Assembly: GCF_904848585.1 (NCBI RefSeq)
Contig: NZ_CAJHCR010000001.1
Location: 124,001 to 188,000 of the forward strand
Direction: 5' to 3'
Origin: Paraburkholderia kirstenboschensis
GTDB lineage: Bacteria; Pseudomonadota; Gammaproteobacteria; Burkholderiales; Burkholderiaceae
Length of the DNA: 64,000 nt
Shown: in pieces, positions 16,100 through 25,387 of the stretch
How the letters are laid out: each line of letters opens with the position of its first letter
Numbering within the stretch: the stretch's first letter is position 1
Notes under the pieces: model-generated
What the model was told of the DNA's origin: nothing
The model's input: only the letters and a program-made list of their open reading frames with translations
Databases searched by the model: none
Program-made: the position numbers and the translations under genes

Positions 16100-17209
16100 A
16101 TGGCAAGCGTAACTCTGCGCAATATCCGGAAGGCCTACGACGACACCGAAGTGATGCGCGACATCAACCTCGACATCGCGGACGGCGAATTCGTCGTGTT
16201 CGTGGGCCCGAGCGGTTGCGGTAAATCGACGCTGATGCGGATGATCGCCGGCCTCGAAGATATCAGCGGCGGCGACCTCACCATCGACGGCACGCGCATG
16301 AACGACGTGCCGCCCGCGAAGCGCGGCATTGCGATGGTGTTCCAGTCGTATGCGCTGTATCCGCACATGACGCTGTACGACAACATGGCGTTCGGCCTGA
16401 AGCTCGCCGGCACGAAGAAGCCGGAAATCGACGCGGCCGTGCGCAACGCAGCGAAGATTTTGCATATCGATCATCTATTGGACCGTAAGCCGAAGCAGCT
16501 ATCGGGCGGTCAGCGCCAGCGCGTCGCAATCGGCCGCGCGATCACCCGCAAGCCGAAAGTGTTTCTGTTCGACGAACCGCTGTCGAATCTCGACGCCGCG
16601 TTGCGCGTGAAAATGCGGCTGGAATTTGCGCGCCTGCACGACGAACTGAAGACCACGATGATCTACGTGACGCACGATCAGGTCGAAGCTATGACGCTCG
16701 CCGACAAGATCGTCGTGCTGTCTGCGGGCAATCTCGAACAGGTCGGCAGTCCGACCATGTTGTATCACGCGCCAGCCAATCGTTTTGTTGCGGGCTTCAT
16801 CGGCTCGCCGAAAATGAACTTCATGGAAGGCGTCGTGCAATCGGTCACGCACGACGGCGTGACGGTGCGCTACGAAACCGGCGAGACACAGCGCGTCGCA
16901 GTGGAACCGGGCTCGGTCAAGCAGGGCGACAAAGTGACCGTGGGCATCCGCCCCGAGCACTTGCATGTCGGTATGACGGACGACGGCGTATCGGCCCGCA
17001 CGATGGCCGTCGAATCGCTTGGCGACGCGGCGTATCTGTATGCGGAGTCGAGCGTCGCGCCTGACGGTTTGATCGCACGCATTCCGCCGCTTGAACGTCA
17101 CGCGAAGGGCGAGACGCAGAAGCTCGGTGCGACGCCCGAGCATTGTCATCTGTTCGATAGCGAAGGCAAGGCGTTCCAGCGCAAGATCGTCGAAGTATTG
17201 GCGGCTTGA
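16100..17209 (+). CDS. Polyol ABC transporter ATP-binding protein (MalK/SmoK type)
   Basis: The 369-residue ATPase energises the CUT1 transporter. Walker A is GPSGCGKST, the Q-loop MVFQSYALYPHM, the signature LSGGQRQR, Walker B VFLFDEPLSNLD and switch His in VTHDQVEAM. A C-terminal TOBE/OB regulatory domain follows from about residue 235 (AGFIGSPKMNFMEG). Its start has CGGAGA upstream. It is the last gene of the operon, followed by a terminator. Such ATPases are sometimes shared by several CUT1 transporters. Confidence 0.93.
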   Translation: MASVTLRNIRKAYDDTEVMRDINLDIADGEFVVFVGPSGCGKSTLMRMIAGLEDISGGDLTIDGTRMNDVPPAKRGIAMVFQSYALYPHMTLYDNMAFGLKLAGTKKPEIDAAVRNAAKILHIDHLLDRKPKQLSGGQRQRVAIGRAITRKPKVFLFDEPLSNLDAALRVKMRLEFARLHDELKTTMIYVTHDQVEAMTLADKIVVLSAGNLEQVGSPTMLYHAPANRFVAGFIGSPKMNFMEGVVQSVTHDGVTVRYETGETQRVAVEPGSVKQGDKVTVGIRPEHLHVGMTDDGVSARTMAVESLGDAAYLYAESSVAPDGLIARIPPLERHAKGETQKLGATPEHCHLFDSEGKAFQRKIVEVLAA

Positions 17210-17214
17210 CGATG

Positions 17215-17252
17215 GCAGGAAGGTGCGAGCGCCGCCTTCCTGCTTTTTGTTT
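17215..17252 (+). terminator. Rho-independent terminator of the polyol transport operon
   Basis: GCAGGAAGG (17215-17223) pairs with CCTTCCTGC (17235-17243) around an 11-base loop and is followed at once by TTTTTGTTTT. It begins six bases after the ATPase stop. Confidence 0.9.
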
Positions 17253-17324
17253 TAATGGCGCGGTGGCGTGCGGCGCGTGAGTCCGCGCTAAGTGCACGCC
17301 ACACTCAAACACGCCGGGAGCCCT

Positions 17325-18272
17325 TCAGGCCTCGAGAGCCGCCCGCGCGCACAGTTCGTCGGTAACGAGCCCCGACAGCCAGCCGCCCTTGAGCACCGCG
17401 ATCAGTGCTTCGCGCTTACGCTTGCCGCCCGCAAAACCAATGGTCGGACGCTGCGGCGGCGAATCGATTTCGATGCTGGTCACGCGCCGGCCGGTCGGCG
17501 ATTCGACACGGGCACCGGCTGCGTCGATGGGGAGTCCCAGCATTTCGGCCACCGCGCCGTTCTGCATCAGTTCTTTCACTTCCGCCGACGTAATGAAGCC
17601 GTCCTCGTGCAGCGGGCATTTCGGCCCGATATTGCCGATGCCGACGAACGCGACGTCCGCCTGCGCCGATAGCGATTCGACGATCCGATACAGCCGGTGA
17701 TTGCACCACTGCGCGCGTTCGGCCTCGGTATCGGCAATCAACGGCGCGGGCAGCAGAAAATGCTTGCCTCCGGTCTTCTCCGAAATGTGCAACGCGACGT
17801 CATAGCGGTTCGAGGAGCCGTCCTGAGCGATGGCCCCGACCATCGATACCAGCCGGTGCTGCGGACGGTCTAGCTGCGCGATCTGATCGACCGCGGCTTT
17901 TAGCGTCCGGCCGCTGCTCACCGCGACCACCATCGGCTTTTCTTCGGTGAGGTAACGTTCCATCACCTGCGCGCCCGCGACCGCGAGTTTGCGATCGACT
18001 TCATCCGGCGTGTCGCTGTCGATCGGCACCACCTCGCACATGGCGAGACCGTAGCGTTTCGACAGCTGATCGGCGAGCGACAAACAGTCCGCCAACTGGT
18101 GATCGACACGTACACGGATCAGATTTTTTTCCACCGCGAACGCGACGAGCCGTTGCGCGACCGGGCGCGACACCTGCAGCTTCTCGGCGATCTCGTTCTG
18201 GGTATTGCCCGCGACGTAGTAGAGCCACGCGGCGCGGGTAGCAAGGTCTAGTTTTTCTGTGGACTTGGGCAC
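17325..18272 (-). CDS. SorC/DeoR-type sugar-binding transcriptional regulator
   Basis: The 315-residue protein has an N-terminal helix-turn-helix (YYVAGNTQNEIAEKLQVSRP, residues ~18-37) and a SorC-type sugar-binding domain with an NagB-like fold (from ~55: LADQLSKRYGLAMCEVVP; SSGRTLKAAVDQI; VAFVGIGNIG). It resembles SmoC, the regulator of sorbitol/mannitol loci, and probably responds to a polyol or its phosphate. The start is GTG at 18272. It is the third gene of the mtlK-xylB-regulator operon. The dyad sites at 11009-11060 and 21427-21459 are its most likely targets. Confidence 0.85.
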   Translation of the reverse strand: MPKSTEKLDLATRAAWLYYVAGNTQNEIAEKLQVSRPVAQRLVAFAVEKNLIRVRVDHQLADCLSLADQLSKRYGLAMCEVVPIDSDTPDEVDRKLAVAGAQVMERYLTEEKPMVVAVSSGRTLKAAVDQIAQLDRPQHRLVSMVGAIAQDGSSNRYDVALHISEKTGGKHFLLPAPLIADTEAERAQWCNHRLYRIVESLSAQADVAFVGIGNIGPKCPLHEDGFITSAEVKELMQNGAVAEMLGLPIDAAGARVESPTGRRVTSIEIDSPPQRPTIGFAGGKRKREALIAVLKGGWLSGLVTDELCARAALEA

Positions 18273-18304
18273 GGTGACGATTCGCTCGAAGGGCGCCGAT
18301 GATG

Positions 18305-18339
18305 GCAGCCGGCGCTTGCCTTCAGACGCCGCCGGCTGC
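18305..18339 (-). other. Perfect stem-loop between xylB and the SorC-type regulator gene
   Basis: GCAGCCGGCG (18305-18314) and CGCCGGCTGC (18330-18339) form a perfect 10-bp stem with a 15-base loop in the 89-base gap between two co-oriented genes. No T-run is present. It may lower expression of the downstream regulator gene relative to xylB. Confidence 0.65.
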
Positions 18340-18361
18340 GGATTGCGCTGTTGCTATGCGT

Positions 18362-19843
18362 TCAGGCGAGCCGCTCGCGCGCGGGGTCGAACAGCGGCCG
18401 CACATGACGGTACAGCGCACGATACGCGTCGAGCCGCGTCCGCAATTCAGCGTGGCGGCGCGGGTTCGGCGTGAACTCCTTTTCGATCGGCGGTTTGCTG
18501 AGTACGGTTGCCGGATCGCCGCCCGCCGCGAGCCAGCCGAGACGCGCCGCGCCGAGCGCCGCACCGGTCTCGCCGCCGCCGTGCTTGCGCGTCGCGGTGT
18601 CGAGCGCGTCGGCGAGCAACTGTGCCCAGTAATCGCTGCGTGCGCCGCCGCCGAGCAGCGACAGCGCCTTCGCTTCGGTGCCGGCTGCGCGCAGCGCGTC
18701 GAGGCCGTCGGTCAGTGCGAGCGTCACGCCTTCGAGCACCGCATAGCCGAGCAGCGCACGATCCGTTGCGTGATTCATGCCGAAGAACACGCCCTGCGCA
18801 TACGGGTCGTTGTGCGGCGTGCGCTCGCCGGATAAGTACGGCAAGAAGAGCGGCGCGGTGTTGAGAGCGTCTGCGGGCAGTGCTTCTATTTCAGCAAGCA
18901 GCGTGGGTTCGTCGGTCGAGGTGAGCTTGCAGACCCAACGCAAACAGCTTGCCGCCGACAAGACCACGCTCATCTGATGCCAGCGGTCTGGAATCGCGTG
19001 GCAGAACGCGTGCACAGCGGAAGCAGGATTCGGCCGGAAGCTGTCTCCGACCACGCACAATACGCCGGACGTGCCGAGCGACACGAAACCGTCGCCCGGC
19101 TGCGTCGCGCCGATGCCGATTGCGCTGGTTGCGTTGTCGCCGCCGCCGGCCGCGACGATCACGCCGTCGGCCAGACCATATTCGCGCGCGAGTTCCGGCA
19201 GCAACGTGCCGGAGGGCGCGCTGCCTTCGGCAAGGCTCGGCATCTGCGCGCGCGTCATGTTGCAGGCCGCAAGCAGCGAATCGGACCAGTCGCGTTTTGC
19301 GACGTCGAGCCAGAGCGTGCCGGCCGCATCCGACGGATCGGAGACCTTGCCGCCCGTCAGTTGCAGACGCAAGTAGTCTTTCGGCAGGAGCACACACGCG
19401 GTCCGCGCAAAGATGTCGGGTTCGTGACGCGCGACCCACAGGAGTTTCGGCGCGGTGAAGCCCGGCATGGCGAGATTGCCTGCCACGCTATGCAAGTCTG
19501 GCGCGCGCTCCGTGAGTTCGGCGCATTCCTTGTCGCTGCGCATGTCGTTCCAGAGAATCGCGGGCCGCAGCACGCGGTCTTCGGCATCCAGCAGCACGGC
19601 GCCGTGCATCTGCCCCGAGAGGCCGATGCCGCGAATCTGCGCGAACTCGTCCGGATGTTTCGCGCGCAATGCGGCGAGCGCACTCTGCGTGCCGGCCCAC
19701 CAGTCTTCGGGATTCTGTTCCGCCCAGCGCTGATGCGGACGCGAAACCGTGAACGGAGAGCCCGCGGTGCCGATCACGCGTCCGTTGGAGGCGAGCAGCA
19801 GGACTTTCACTTCGGACGTGCCGAGGTCGATGCCGAGATACAT
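18362..19843 (-). CDS. xylB: Xylulokinase
   Basis: The 493-residue FGGY kinase starts with YLGIDLGTSEVKVLLL, contains IGLSGQMHGAVLLD and PAILWNDMRS (xylulokinase signatures), and ends with FLPYLSGERTPHNDP and LLGGGARSDYWAQLLAD. It would phosphorylate D-xylulose formed from D-arabitol by the adjacent polyol dehydrogenase; this pairing of mannitol/arabitol dehydrogenase with XylB is the rule in mtl loci. ATG 19843 begins at the conserved first strand. It lies 113 bases downstream of the dehydrogenase gene. Confidence 0.93.
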   Translation of the reverse strand: MYLGIDLGTSEVKVLLLASNGRVIGTAGSPFTVSRPHQRWAEQNPEDWWAGTQSALAALRAKHPDEFAQIRGIGLSGQMHGAVLLDAEDRVLRPAILWNDMRSDKECAELTERAPDLHSVAGNLAMPGFTAPKLLWVARHEPDIFARTACVLLPKDYLRLQLTGGKVSDPSDAAGTLWLDVAKRDWSDSLLAACNMTRAQMPSLAEGSAPSGTLLPELAREYGLADGVIVAAGGGDNATSAIGIGATQPGDGFVSLGTSGVLCVVGDSFRPNPASAVHAFCHAIPDRWHQMSVVLSAASCLRWVCKLTSTDEPTLLAEIEALPADALNTAPLFLPYLSGERTPHNDPYAQGVFFGMNHATDRALLGYAVLEGVTLALTDGLDALRAAGTEAKALSLLGGGARSDYWAQLLADALDTATRKHGGGETGAALGAARLGWLAAGGDPATVLSKPPIEKEFTPNPRRHAELRTRLDAYRALYRHVRPLFDPARERLA

Positions 19844-19892
19844 GGGCGGAAAACCTTCGTCGTTAGAGATGCGCTACTTTAGCCGCACACGG

Positions 19893-19929
19893 CGCGCGGT
19901 GCCATGCGCATTAAGCCTGGCACCGCGCG
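19893..19929 (-). other. Perfect 12-bp stem-loop between mtlK and xylB
   Basis: CGCGCGGTGCCA (19893-19904) pairs perfectly with TGGCACCGCGCG (19918-19929), loop of 13 bases. It lies between two co-transcribed genes and lacks a T-run in the direction of transcription. A role in partial termination or mRNA protection is likely. Confidence 0.75.
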
Positions 19930-19956
19930 TGAATCGAAAGTGGATGTAGGTGCTTC

Positions 19957-21369
19957 TTACGCATGCGCACGTTTGGCGAGCCACACGTCGACGCGCGCCA
20001 ATGCCCCGGCCAAAGCGGATTCCAGCTCTGGCGTCTGCGCCATGCTGCCCCACAGCAGGCGGTCTGCTGCGAATGCCTGCAATGGATCGGGCGCGGCGAA
20101 GAAGCCGCGCGCGACGCGCTCGTCCATCACGCCGTCCTGATACGTGTAGGGCAGCGTGCCTGCCTGCCAGCGCTCCAGAAAGCGGAAGAACAGAGCCGGC
20201 AGCATCGCGGTGGCTGCAGGCGTGACGCCGCGCTCGAAACATTCGGCGAGCGTCGGCGCGATGAAGCCAGGCAGTTTCGAAAAGCCGTCGGCGGCGACGC
20301 GCTGGTTCGTGTCCTGGATATAAGGATTGCCGAAGCGTTCGAGCACGACATCGCGATAACGTTCGAGATCGAGCGGACTCGGCGACAGGCATGGGATCAC
20401 GTCTTCGGTCACGTAGTCGAACGCGAACTTGCGAATGTCCGCGTCTTGTGTGCCTTCGTGGATGTAGTTCAGGCCCACCAGCGTCCCCGCCCACGCAATG
20501 CAGCTATGCGTCGCGTTGAGTATGCGGATCTTCGCTTCTTCGTAGGGCAGCACCGAGTCGACCAGTTCGGCACCGACTTTCTCCCATGCGGGACGGCCCG
20601 CTATGAAGCGCTCTTCGATCACCCATTGAATGAACGCTTCGCCCATTACCGGGCAGGCGTCGTCCACGCCCGTCGCGGCCTTCACGCGTTCGCTCACGTC
20701 AGGTGTCGGACGCGGCGTGATGCGGTCGACCATCGAGCTTGGGCACGCGGTATTGTCGTCGAACCATTGCGCCAGGTCGCCCGCGCCGCGTAGTTCGAGA
20801 AACGCGCTCATGCCCGCATGAAAACGCTCGCCGTTGCGCCGCAGGTTGTCGCAGGTTTGCAGCGTGACCGGACCCGCGCCGTTTTTCATGCGCGCGTCGA
20901 GAATCGCCGCGAGCGCGCCGTAGATGGTGGTATGTCCGCCTTTGAGGTCGGCCGAGAGATCGGGGTTGACCGTGTCGAGCTGGTCATGTTCGTCGAGGTA
21001 GTAGCCGCCTTCGGTCACCGTGAACGAGATGATCTTGCAGGCCGGATCGGCTCCGGCTTCGATCAGCGTGTCGAGGCTTTCGGTCCACGGCACGACGCGC
21101 TCGATCGAGCGAATCGTCTCGTACGCGCGTTCGCCTTGAGGCGTGACGGTTTCGAGCGTATAGACGCCGTCTTGCGCGGCCAGCGCTTCGAGCACCGCGT
21201 TCATGTCGCTGCGGATATTGCCGACGGTGAGCGACCAGTGCGGTTCGCCCGGCAGCTTCGCTTCGTTCAATCTGTGGAGATACCACGCCTGATGCGCGCG
21301 ATGAAACGATCCCGCGCCGATATGCAGGATCACGTGTGCGGCCGCGCCGCTATCTTGCCCGCTGCTCAT
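19957..21369 (-). CDS. mtlK: Mannitol 2-dehydrogenase family (long-chain polyol dehydrogenase)
   Basis: The 470-residue protein belongs to the polyol-specific long-chain dehydrogenases, which oxidise D-mannitol to fructose and D-arabitol to D-xylulose with NAD+. The N-terminal cofactor site is [18 protein letters not shown]; the catalytic Lys region is [20 protein letters not shown] (Lys-x-x-x-x-Asn-x-x-His). Length is slightly below the ~490 of the Pseudomonas enzyme. ATG 21369 has GGAGA upstream. It heads the operon with xylB and a SorC-type regulator; two dyad sites lie 58-90 bases upstream of its start. Confidence 0.92.
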   Translation of the reverse strand: MSSGQDSGAAAHVILHIGAGSFHRAHQAWYLHRLNEAKLPGEPHWSLTVGNIRSDMNAVLEALAAQDGVYTLETVTPQGERAYETIRSIERVVPWTESLDTLIEAGADPACKIISFTVTEGGYYLDEHDQLDTVNPDLSADLKGGHTTIYGALAAILDARMKNGAGPVTLQTCDNLRRNGERFHAGMSAFLELRGAGDLAQWFDDNTACPSSMVDRITPRPTPDVSERVKAATGVDDACPVMGEAFIQWVIEERFIAGRPAWEKVGAELVDSVLPYEEAKIRILNATHSCIAWAGTLVGLNYIHEGTQDADIRKFAFDYVTEDVIPCLSPSPLDLERYRDVVLERFGNPYIQDTNQRVAADGFSKLPGFIAPTLAECFERGVTPAATAMLPALFFRFLERWQAGTLPYTYQDGVMDERVARGFFAAPDPLQAFAADRLLWGSMAQTPELESALAGALARVDVWLAKRAHA

Positions 21370-21741
21370 TGTGCGTCTCCATGTATCTGGCTCGCGCGGC
21401 TTGTTGCGCGCGTCTTTTCTTCGGTTAGAGCATTTGCTCTGTATGTGAGCGAATGATCGTACCCGGCGAAATGAAAGTCAAGGCGACTGCACAGGGTTTT
21501 CGTGGCGCAGCGCGGCGGCGCGTGGTTGCGTGACCCGTTGAATGACCGGGCAACACGCTTCGTCGCAAGTTTTTGCATTGCATCATTCTTGACGTTGAAC
21601 CCGCCAGGACTTACCCGAATGCAAAAAAGTATCGGTCCGCAGTCTCATTTTTAGTGGTGGCTTACGCGTTTGGAGGCTACTTTTCGCTGTACAAGATGAA
21701 GACGAGCGGCATCGTTGTGAGCCGCATCATGGAGGCAGACA
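21370..21741. other. Divergent promoter region between mtlK and the AraC-type regulator gene
   Basis: These 372 bases have no credible gene. The mtlK-proximal part carries the two operator-like dyads at 21427-21459; the rest must hold the regulator promoter. A GGAGG ribosome site at 21731-21735 serves the regulator. Confidence 0.6.
21427..21459 (-). promoter_or_regulatory. Two 14-bp dyad sites, 19 bp apart, upstream of mtlK
   Basis: AGAGCATTTGCTCT (21427-21440) is a perfect dyad around TT, and TGAGCGAATGATCG (21446-21459) is a related, weaker copy. Their starts are 19 bp apart, as in the array at 11009-11060, and they share the GAKC-N4-GMTC core. This links the two facing polyol operons to one regulator. 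Confidence 0.65.
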
Positions 21742-22722
21742 GTGCAACCCGATCTGGAGATCGTGGCCGTACGCCGCGACGAGTCGTTCAAAGTGTGGTC
21801 GCACGGCTATCCGTATCGCACGGTACGCTGGCACTTTCACCCGGAGTACGAGATTCATCTGATCGTGGCGACCACGGGCAAGATGTTCGTCGGCGATCAC
21901 ATCAGCAGCTTCGCGCCGGGCAACCTCGTGTTGATGGGCCCGAACTTGCCGCACAACTGGGTTAGCGACGTGCCCGAAGGCGAGAGCATTGCGCAGCGCA
22001 ATCTCGTCGTGCAGTTCGGCCAGGAGTTCGTGTCGAGCTGCCTCGAAAGCTTCCCCGAGTGGCGTCAGGTCGAGGCGCTGCTTGCCGACTCGCGCCGCGG
22101 CGTGTCGTTCGGCGCCCGCACGAGCGCCGCGATCCAGCCGCTCTTCCTCGAATTGCTGGCGGCGCGCGGACTGCGCCGTCTCGTGCTCTTCATGTCGATG
22201 CTCGAGATCCTGATGAACGCCGAAGATCGCGAGACGCTCGCGAGTCCCGCGTATCAGGCCGACTCAACCGGCTTTGCATCGACGCGCATCAATCATGTGC
22301 TCTCGTATATCGGCAAGAATCTCGCGAACGAGTTGCGCGAATCGGATCTCGCACAACTGGCCGGTCAGAGCGTGAGTGCTTTTTCGCGTTATTTCCGCCG
22401 GCATACGGGCTTGCCGTTCGTGCAGTACGTGAACCGCATGCGCATCAATCTCGCATGTCAGTTACTCACCGATAGCGAACTCAGCGTCACCGACATCTGC
22501 TTCAAGGCGGGCTTTAACAACCTGTCGAATTTCAACCGGCAGTTTCTCGCGGTGAAAGGCATGGCGCCTTCGAGGTTCCGCCGCTATCAGCAACTGAACG
22601 ACGCGAGCCGCGATGCATCGGAAGAAGCCGCGGCGCGTGGCGCGGGCATCGACGATGCGCCCGCCATCGTCCTCGCGCCGGGTCTGCCGCGTCCTGCCGC
22701 CTCTGCTTATCCGCCAACGTAA
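21742..22722 (+). CDS. AraC-family transcriptional regulator (MtlR-like)
   Basis: The 326-residue protein has an N-terminal cupin sensor domain (VRWHFHPEYEIHLI, GNLVLMGPNLPHNWV) and a C-terminal AraC domain with two helix-turn-helix units (ESDLAQLAGQSVSAFSRYFR, then VTDICFKAGFNNLSNFNRQF). The start is GTG at 21742 with GGAGG seven bases upstream. It is divergent from mtlK, the position of the activator MtlR in Pseudomonas mtl loci, but it also precedes the CUT2 sugar operon on the same strand. It may control either. The last ~45 residues are Ala/Pro-rich and not conserved in type. Confidence 0.88.
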   Translation: MQPDLEIVAVRRDESFKVWSHGYPYRTVRWHFHPEYEIHLIVATTGKMFVGDHISSFAPGNLVLMGPNLPHNWVSDVPEGESIAQRNLVVQFGQEFVSSCLESFPEWRQVEALLADSRRGVSFGARTSAAIQPLFLELLAARGLRRLVLFMSMLEILMNAEDRETLASPAYQADSTGFASTRINHVLSYIGKNLANELRESDLAQLAGQSVSAFSRYFRRHTGLPFVQYVNRMRINLACQLLTDSELSVTDICFKAGFNNLSNFNRQFLAVKGMAPSRFRRYQQLNDASRDASEEAAARGAGIDDAPAIVLAPGLPRPAASAYPPT

Positions 22723-22846
22723 CGCCTACGTTGTTCATACCGCCGAGCTTGCCAGCTAGGCGTTCTGCTTCACCCGTGTTTCAACACGTATCGCGCTGTC
22801 TGACGGCAGCGTGACGGACGTGCTCACTTCAAGAACGGAGACAACC

Positions 22847-23800
22847 ATGACGCAAATCACCATCAAACACGCATCGTTGAATACTTTCGCGCGGCGCGGC
22901 GCGTTGTTCGCGAGCCTCGCATTCAGCCTCTCCGTCATCTCGGCGCCTGCCGCGCAGGCCGCGCCGCTAAAGATCGGCATGACGTTTCAGGAGCTGAATA
23001 ATCCGTACTTCGTGACCATGCAGAAGGCGCTCAACGACGCGGCCGCGTCGACCGGCGCAACAGTGATCATTACCGACGCGCATCACGACGTGAGCAAACA
23101 GGTGAGCGACGTCGAAGACATGCTGCAGAAGAAAATCGACATCCTGCTCGTGAATCCGACCGATTCGACCGGCATTCAATCGGCGGTGACGTCGGCGAAG
23201 AAAGCGGGCGTCGTGGTCGTCGCGGTGGATGCGAACGCGAATGGTCCGGTCGACTCGTTCGTCGGCTCGAAGAACTTCGACGCCGGACAGATGGCCTGCG
23301 AGTATCTGTCGAAGTCGATCGGCGGCAGCGGCGAAGTGGCGATTCTCGACGGCATTCCGGTCGTGCCGATTCTCGAGCGCGTGCGCGGCTGCAAGGCCGC
23401 GCTTGCGAAGTCGCCGGGCGTAAAGCTCGTGGATACGCAGAACGGCAAGCAGGAACGCGCGACGGCGCTCTCGGTGACCGAGAACATGATCCAGGCGCAT
23501 CCCAATCTGAAGGGCGTGTTCAGCGTGAACGACGGTGGATCGATGGGCGCGCTTTCGGCGATCGAGTCATCGGGTAAGGACATCAAGCTGACGAGCGTCG
23601 ACGGCGCGCCCGAAGCGATTGCCGCGATTCAGAAGCCGAATTCGAAATTCGTCGAGACGTCCGCCCAATTTCCTGCTGACCAGGTGCGCATAGCACTCGG
23701 CATCGCGTACGCGAAGAAGTGGGGCGCCAATGTGCCAAAAGCGATTCCCGTCGACGTGAAGATGATCGACAAGAGCAACGCCAAGGGTTTTAGCTGGTAA
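22847..23800 (+). CDS. CUT2 sugar ABC transporter substrate-binding protein (RbsB-like)
   Basis: The 317-residue type I periplasmic binding protein has a signal peptide ending near APAAQA-APL. The body opens with KIGMTFQELNNPYFVTMQKAL and contains the hinge and ligand features of ribose-type receptors (VEDMLQKKIDILLVNPTDS, VVAVDANANGPVDSFVGSKN). ATG 22847 has CGGAG six bases before it; a GTG at 22811 is in frame but would lengthen the signal peptide. It starts the operon of a CUT2 transporter, two dehydrogenases and an FGGY kinase. The ligand is probably a pentose, tetrose or polyol. Confidence 0.9.
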   Translation: MTQITIKHASLNTFARRGALFASLAFSLSVISAPAAQAAPLKIGMTFQELNNPYFVTMQKALNDAAASTGATVIITDAHHDVSKQVSDVEDMLQKKIDILLVNPTDSTGIQSAVTSAKKAGVVVVAVDANANGPVDSFVGSKNFDAGQMACEYLSKSIGGSGEVAILDGIPVVPILERVRGCKAALAKSPGVKLVDTQNGKQERATALSVTENMIQAHPNLKGVFSVNDGGSMGALSAIESSGKDIKLTSVDGAPEAIAAIQKPNSKFVETSAQFPADQVRIALGIAYAKKWGANVPKAIPVDVKMIDKSNAKGFSW

Positions 23801-23807
23801 GCCGAAT

Positions 23808-23850
23808 GCCCGCTGCCGCGCTTCTATTCCTGATGCGCGCGGCGGCGGGC
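23808..23850 (+). other. 14-bp stem-loop directly after the CUT2 binding-protein gene
   Basis: GCCCGCTGCCGCGC (23808-23821) pairs with GCGCGGCGGCGGGC (23837-23850) with one U-G wobble; the loop is 15 bases. It starts eight bases after the binding-protein stop and ends just before the ribosome site of the ATPase gene. No T-run. It parallels the hairpin after the CUT1 binding-protein gene at 13332-13355. Confidence 0.75.
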
Positions 23851-23866
23851 AGTGATGGAGCACCCG

Positions 23867-25387
23867 ATGGACACGATACTCAAGCTCGACAACATCACCA
23901 AGAGCTTTCCCGGCGTGAAGGCGTTGCAAGGCATTCACCTCGAGATAGCACGCGGCGAGATTCATGCGCTGCTGGGAGAAAACGGCGCGGGCAAATCGAC
24001 GCTGATGAAAATCTTGTGCGGCATCTATCAGCCGGACGAAGGCACGATCACGATCGAAGGCGAGCCGCGCCACTTCGCGAACTATCACGATGCGGTGGCC
24101 GCGGGCGTCGGCATCGTATTTCAGGAATTCAGTCTGATTCCGTATTTGAACGCCGTGGAGAACATGTTCCTGGGCCGCGAAATGAAGAACGGCCTGGGTC
24201 TGCTCAACCGCGGCAGGATGCGGCGCGCGGCTGCGGAGATTTTCGGGCGGCTTGGCGTTTCGATTGACCTGTCGGTGCCTATTCGCGAGCTCTCGGTCGC
24301 GCAGCAGCAGTTCGTCGAAATCGGCAAGGCGTTGTCGCTCGAAGCGCGCATTCTGATTCTCGATGAACCGACTGCGACGCTCACGCCTGCCGAAGCGGAG
24401 CACTTGTTTGCGATCATGCGCGACCTGAAAAAGCAGGGCGTCGCGATGATTTTCATCTCGCATCACCTCGAAGAAATTTTCGAAGTATGCGACCGCATCA
24501 CGGTGTTGCGCGACGGCCAGTATGTGGGCATGACGGAAGTTGCGCAGTCCGACGTAGGCCGCCTCGTCGAGATGATGGTGGGGCGCCGCATTGAAAGCAG
24601 TTTTCCGCCGAAGCCGCCGTTGCGGCCCGACGCGAAAATCGTGCTGGACGTGCAGAAGCTGCAACTGCTCAAAGACAGCCCGATGCTGCATTTCACGCTG
24701 CGCGAAGGCGAGATTCTCGGCTTCGCCGGACTGGTCGGTTCGGGCCGCACCGAAACCGCGCTCGCCGTGATCGGCGCGGATCCGGCCTACGTGAAGGAGG
24801 TTCGCATCAACGGCGAGGCTGCGAAGCTGTCCGATCCGGCCGATGCGTTGCGTGCGGGCGTGGGCATTCTTCCTGAAAGCCGCAAGACGGAAGGGCTGAT
24901 TACGGACTTCTCGATCAAGCAGAACATCTCGATCAACAACCTCGGCAAGTATCGCTCGCTGCGGTTCTTCATCGATCAGCGCAGCGAAGCGCGCGCGACC
25001 GCCGACATCATGAAGCGCGTGGGTGTGAAGGCGCCGACGATGCACACCGAAGTCGCCACGCTGTCGGGCGGCAACCAGCAGAAAGTGGTGATTGCGCGTT
25101 GGCTGAACCATCACACCAACATCCTGATCTTCGACGAACCGACGCGCGGCATCGACGTCGGCGCGAAGTCGGAGATCTATTTGCTGATGCGTGAACTCAC
25201 TGCGCGCGGCTATTCGATCATCATGATTTCGTCTGAACTACCGGAGATCGTCGGCATGTGCGACCGCGTCGCCGTGTTCCGCCAAGGCCGCATCGAAGCG
25301 CTGCTCGAAGGCGACCAGATCGACTCTAACGCCGTGATGACCTATGCAACCGCCGGCACTCGTGGAGCCCAGCATGAACACGCCTAA
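23867..25387 (+). CDS. CUT2 sugar ABC transporter ATP-binding protein (RbsA-like, two ATPase halves)
   Basis: The 506-residue protein has two fused ABC domains. The first has Walker [10 protein letters not shown], signature [11 protein letters not shown] and Walker [12 protein letters not shown]; the second has a degenerate Walker A (GLVGSGRTE), signature LSGGNQQKV and Walker [13 protein letters not shown]. This arrangement is typical of RbsA/XylG. ATG 23867 has GGAG six bases upstream; ATG 23855 and GTG 23852 are in frame but lie on or before that site. It overlaps the permease gene by 14 bases. Confidence 0.92.
   Translation: MDTILKLDNITKSFPGVKALQGIHLEIARGEIHALLGENGAGKSTLMKILCGIYQPDEGTITIEGEPRHFANYHDAVAAGVGIVFQEFSLIPYLNAVENMFLGREMKNGLGLLNRGRMRRAAAEIFGRLGVSIDLSVPIRELSVAQQQFVEIGKALSLEARILILDEPTATLTPAEAEHLFAIMRDLKKQGVAMIFISHHLEEIFEVCDRITVLRDGQYVGMTEVAQSDVGRLVEMMVGRRIESSFPPKPPLRPDAKIVLDVQKLQLLKDSPMLHFTLREGEILGFAGLVGSGRTETALAVIGADPAYVKEVRINGEAAKLSDPADALRAGVGILPESRKTEGLITDFSIKQNISINNLGKYRSLRFFIDQRSEARATADIMKRVGVKAPTMHTEVATLSGGNQQKVVIARWLNHHTNILIFDEPTRGIDVGAKSEIYLLMRELTARGYSIIMISSELPEIVGMCDRVAVFRQGRIEALLEGDQIDSNAVMTYATAGTRGAQHEHA

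Noticed and set aside
23567..25114. 515-codon antisense frame opposite the RbsA-like gene
   Set aside because: No start context or recognisable motifs; His/Arg-rich composition typical of antisense to GC-rich genes.
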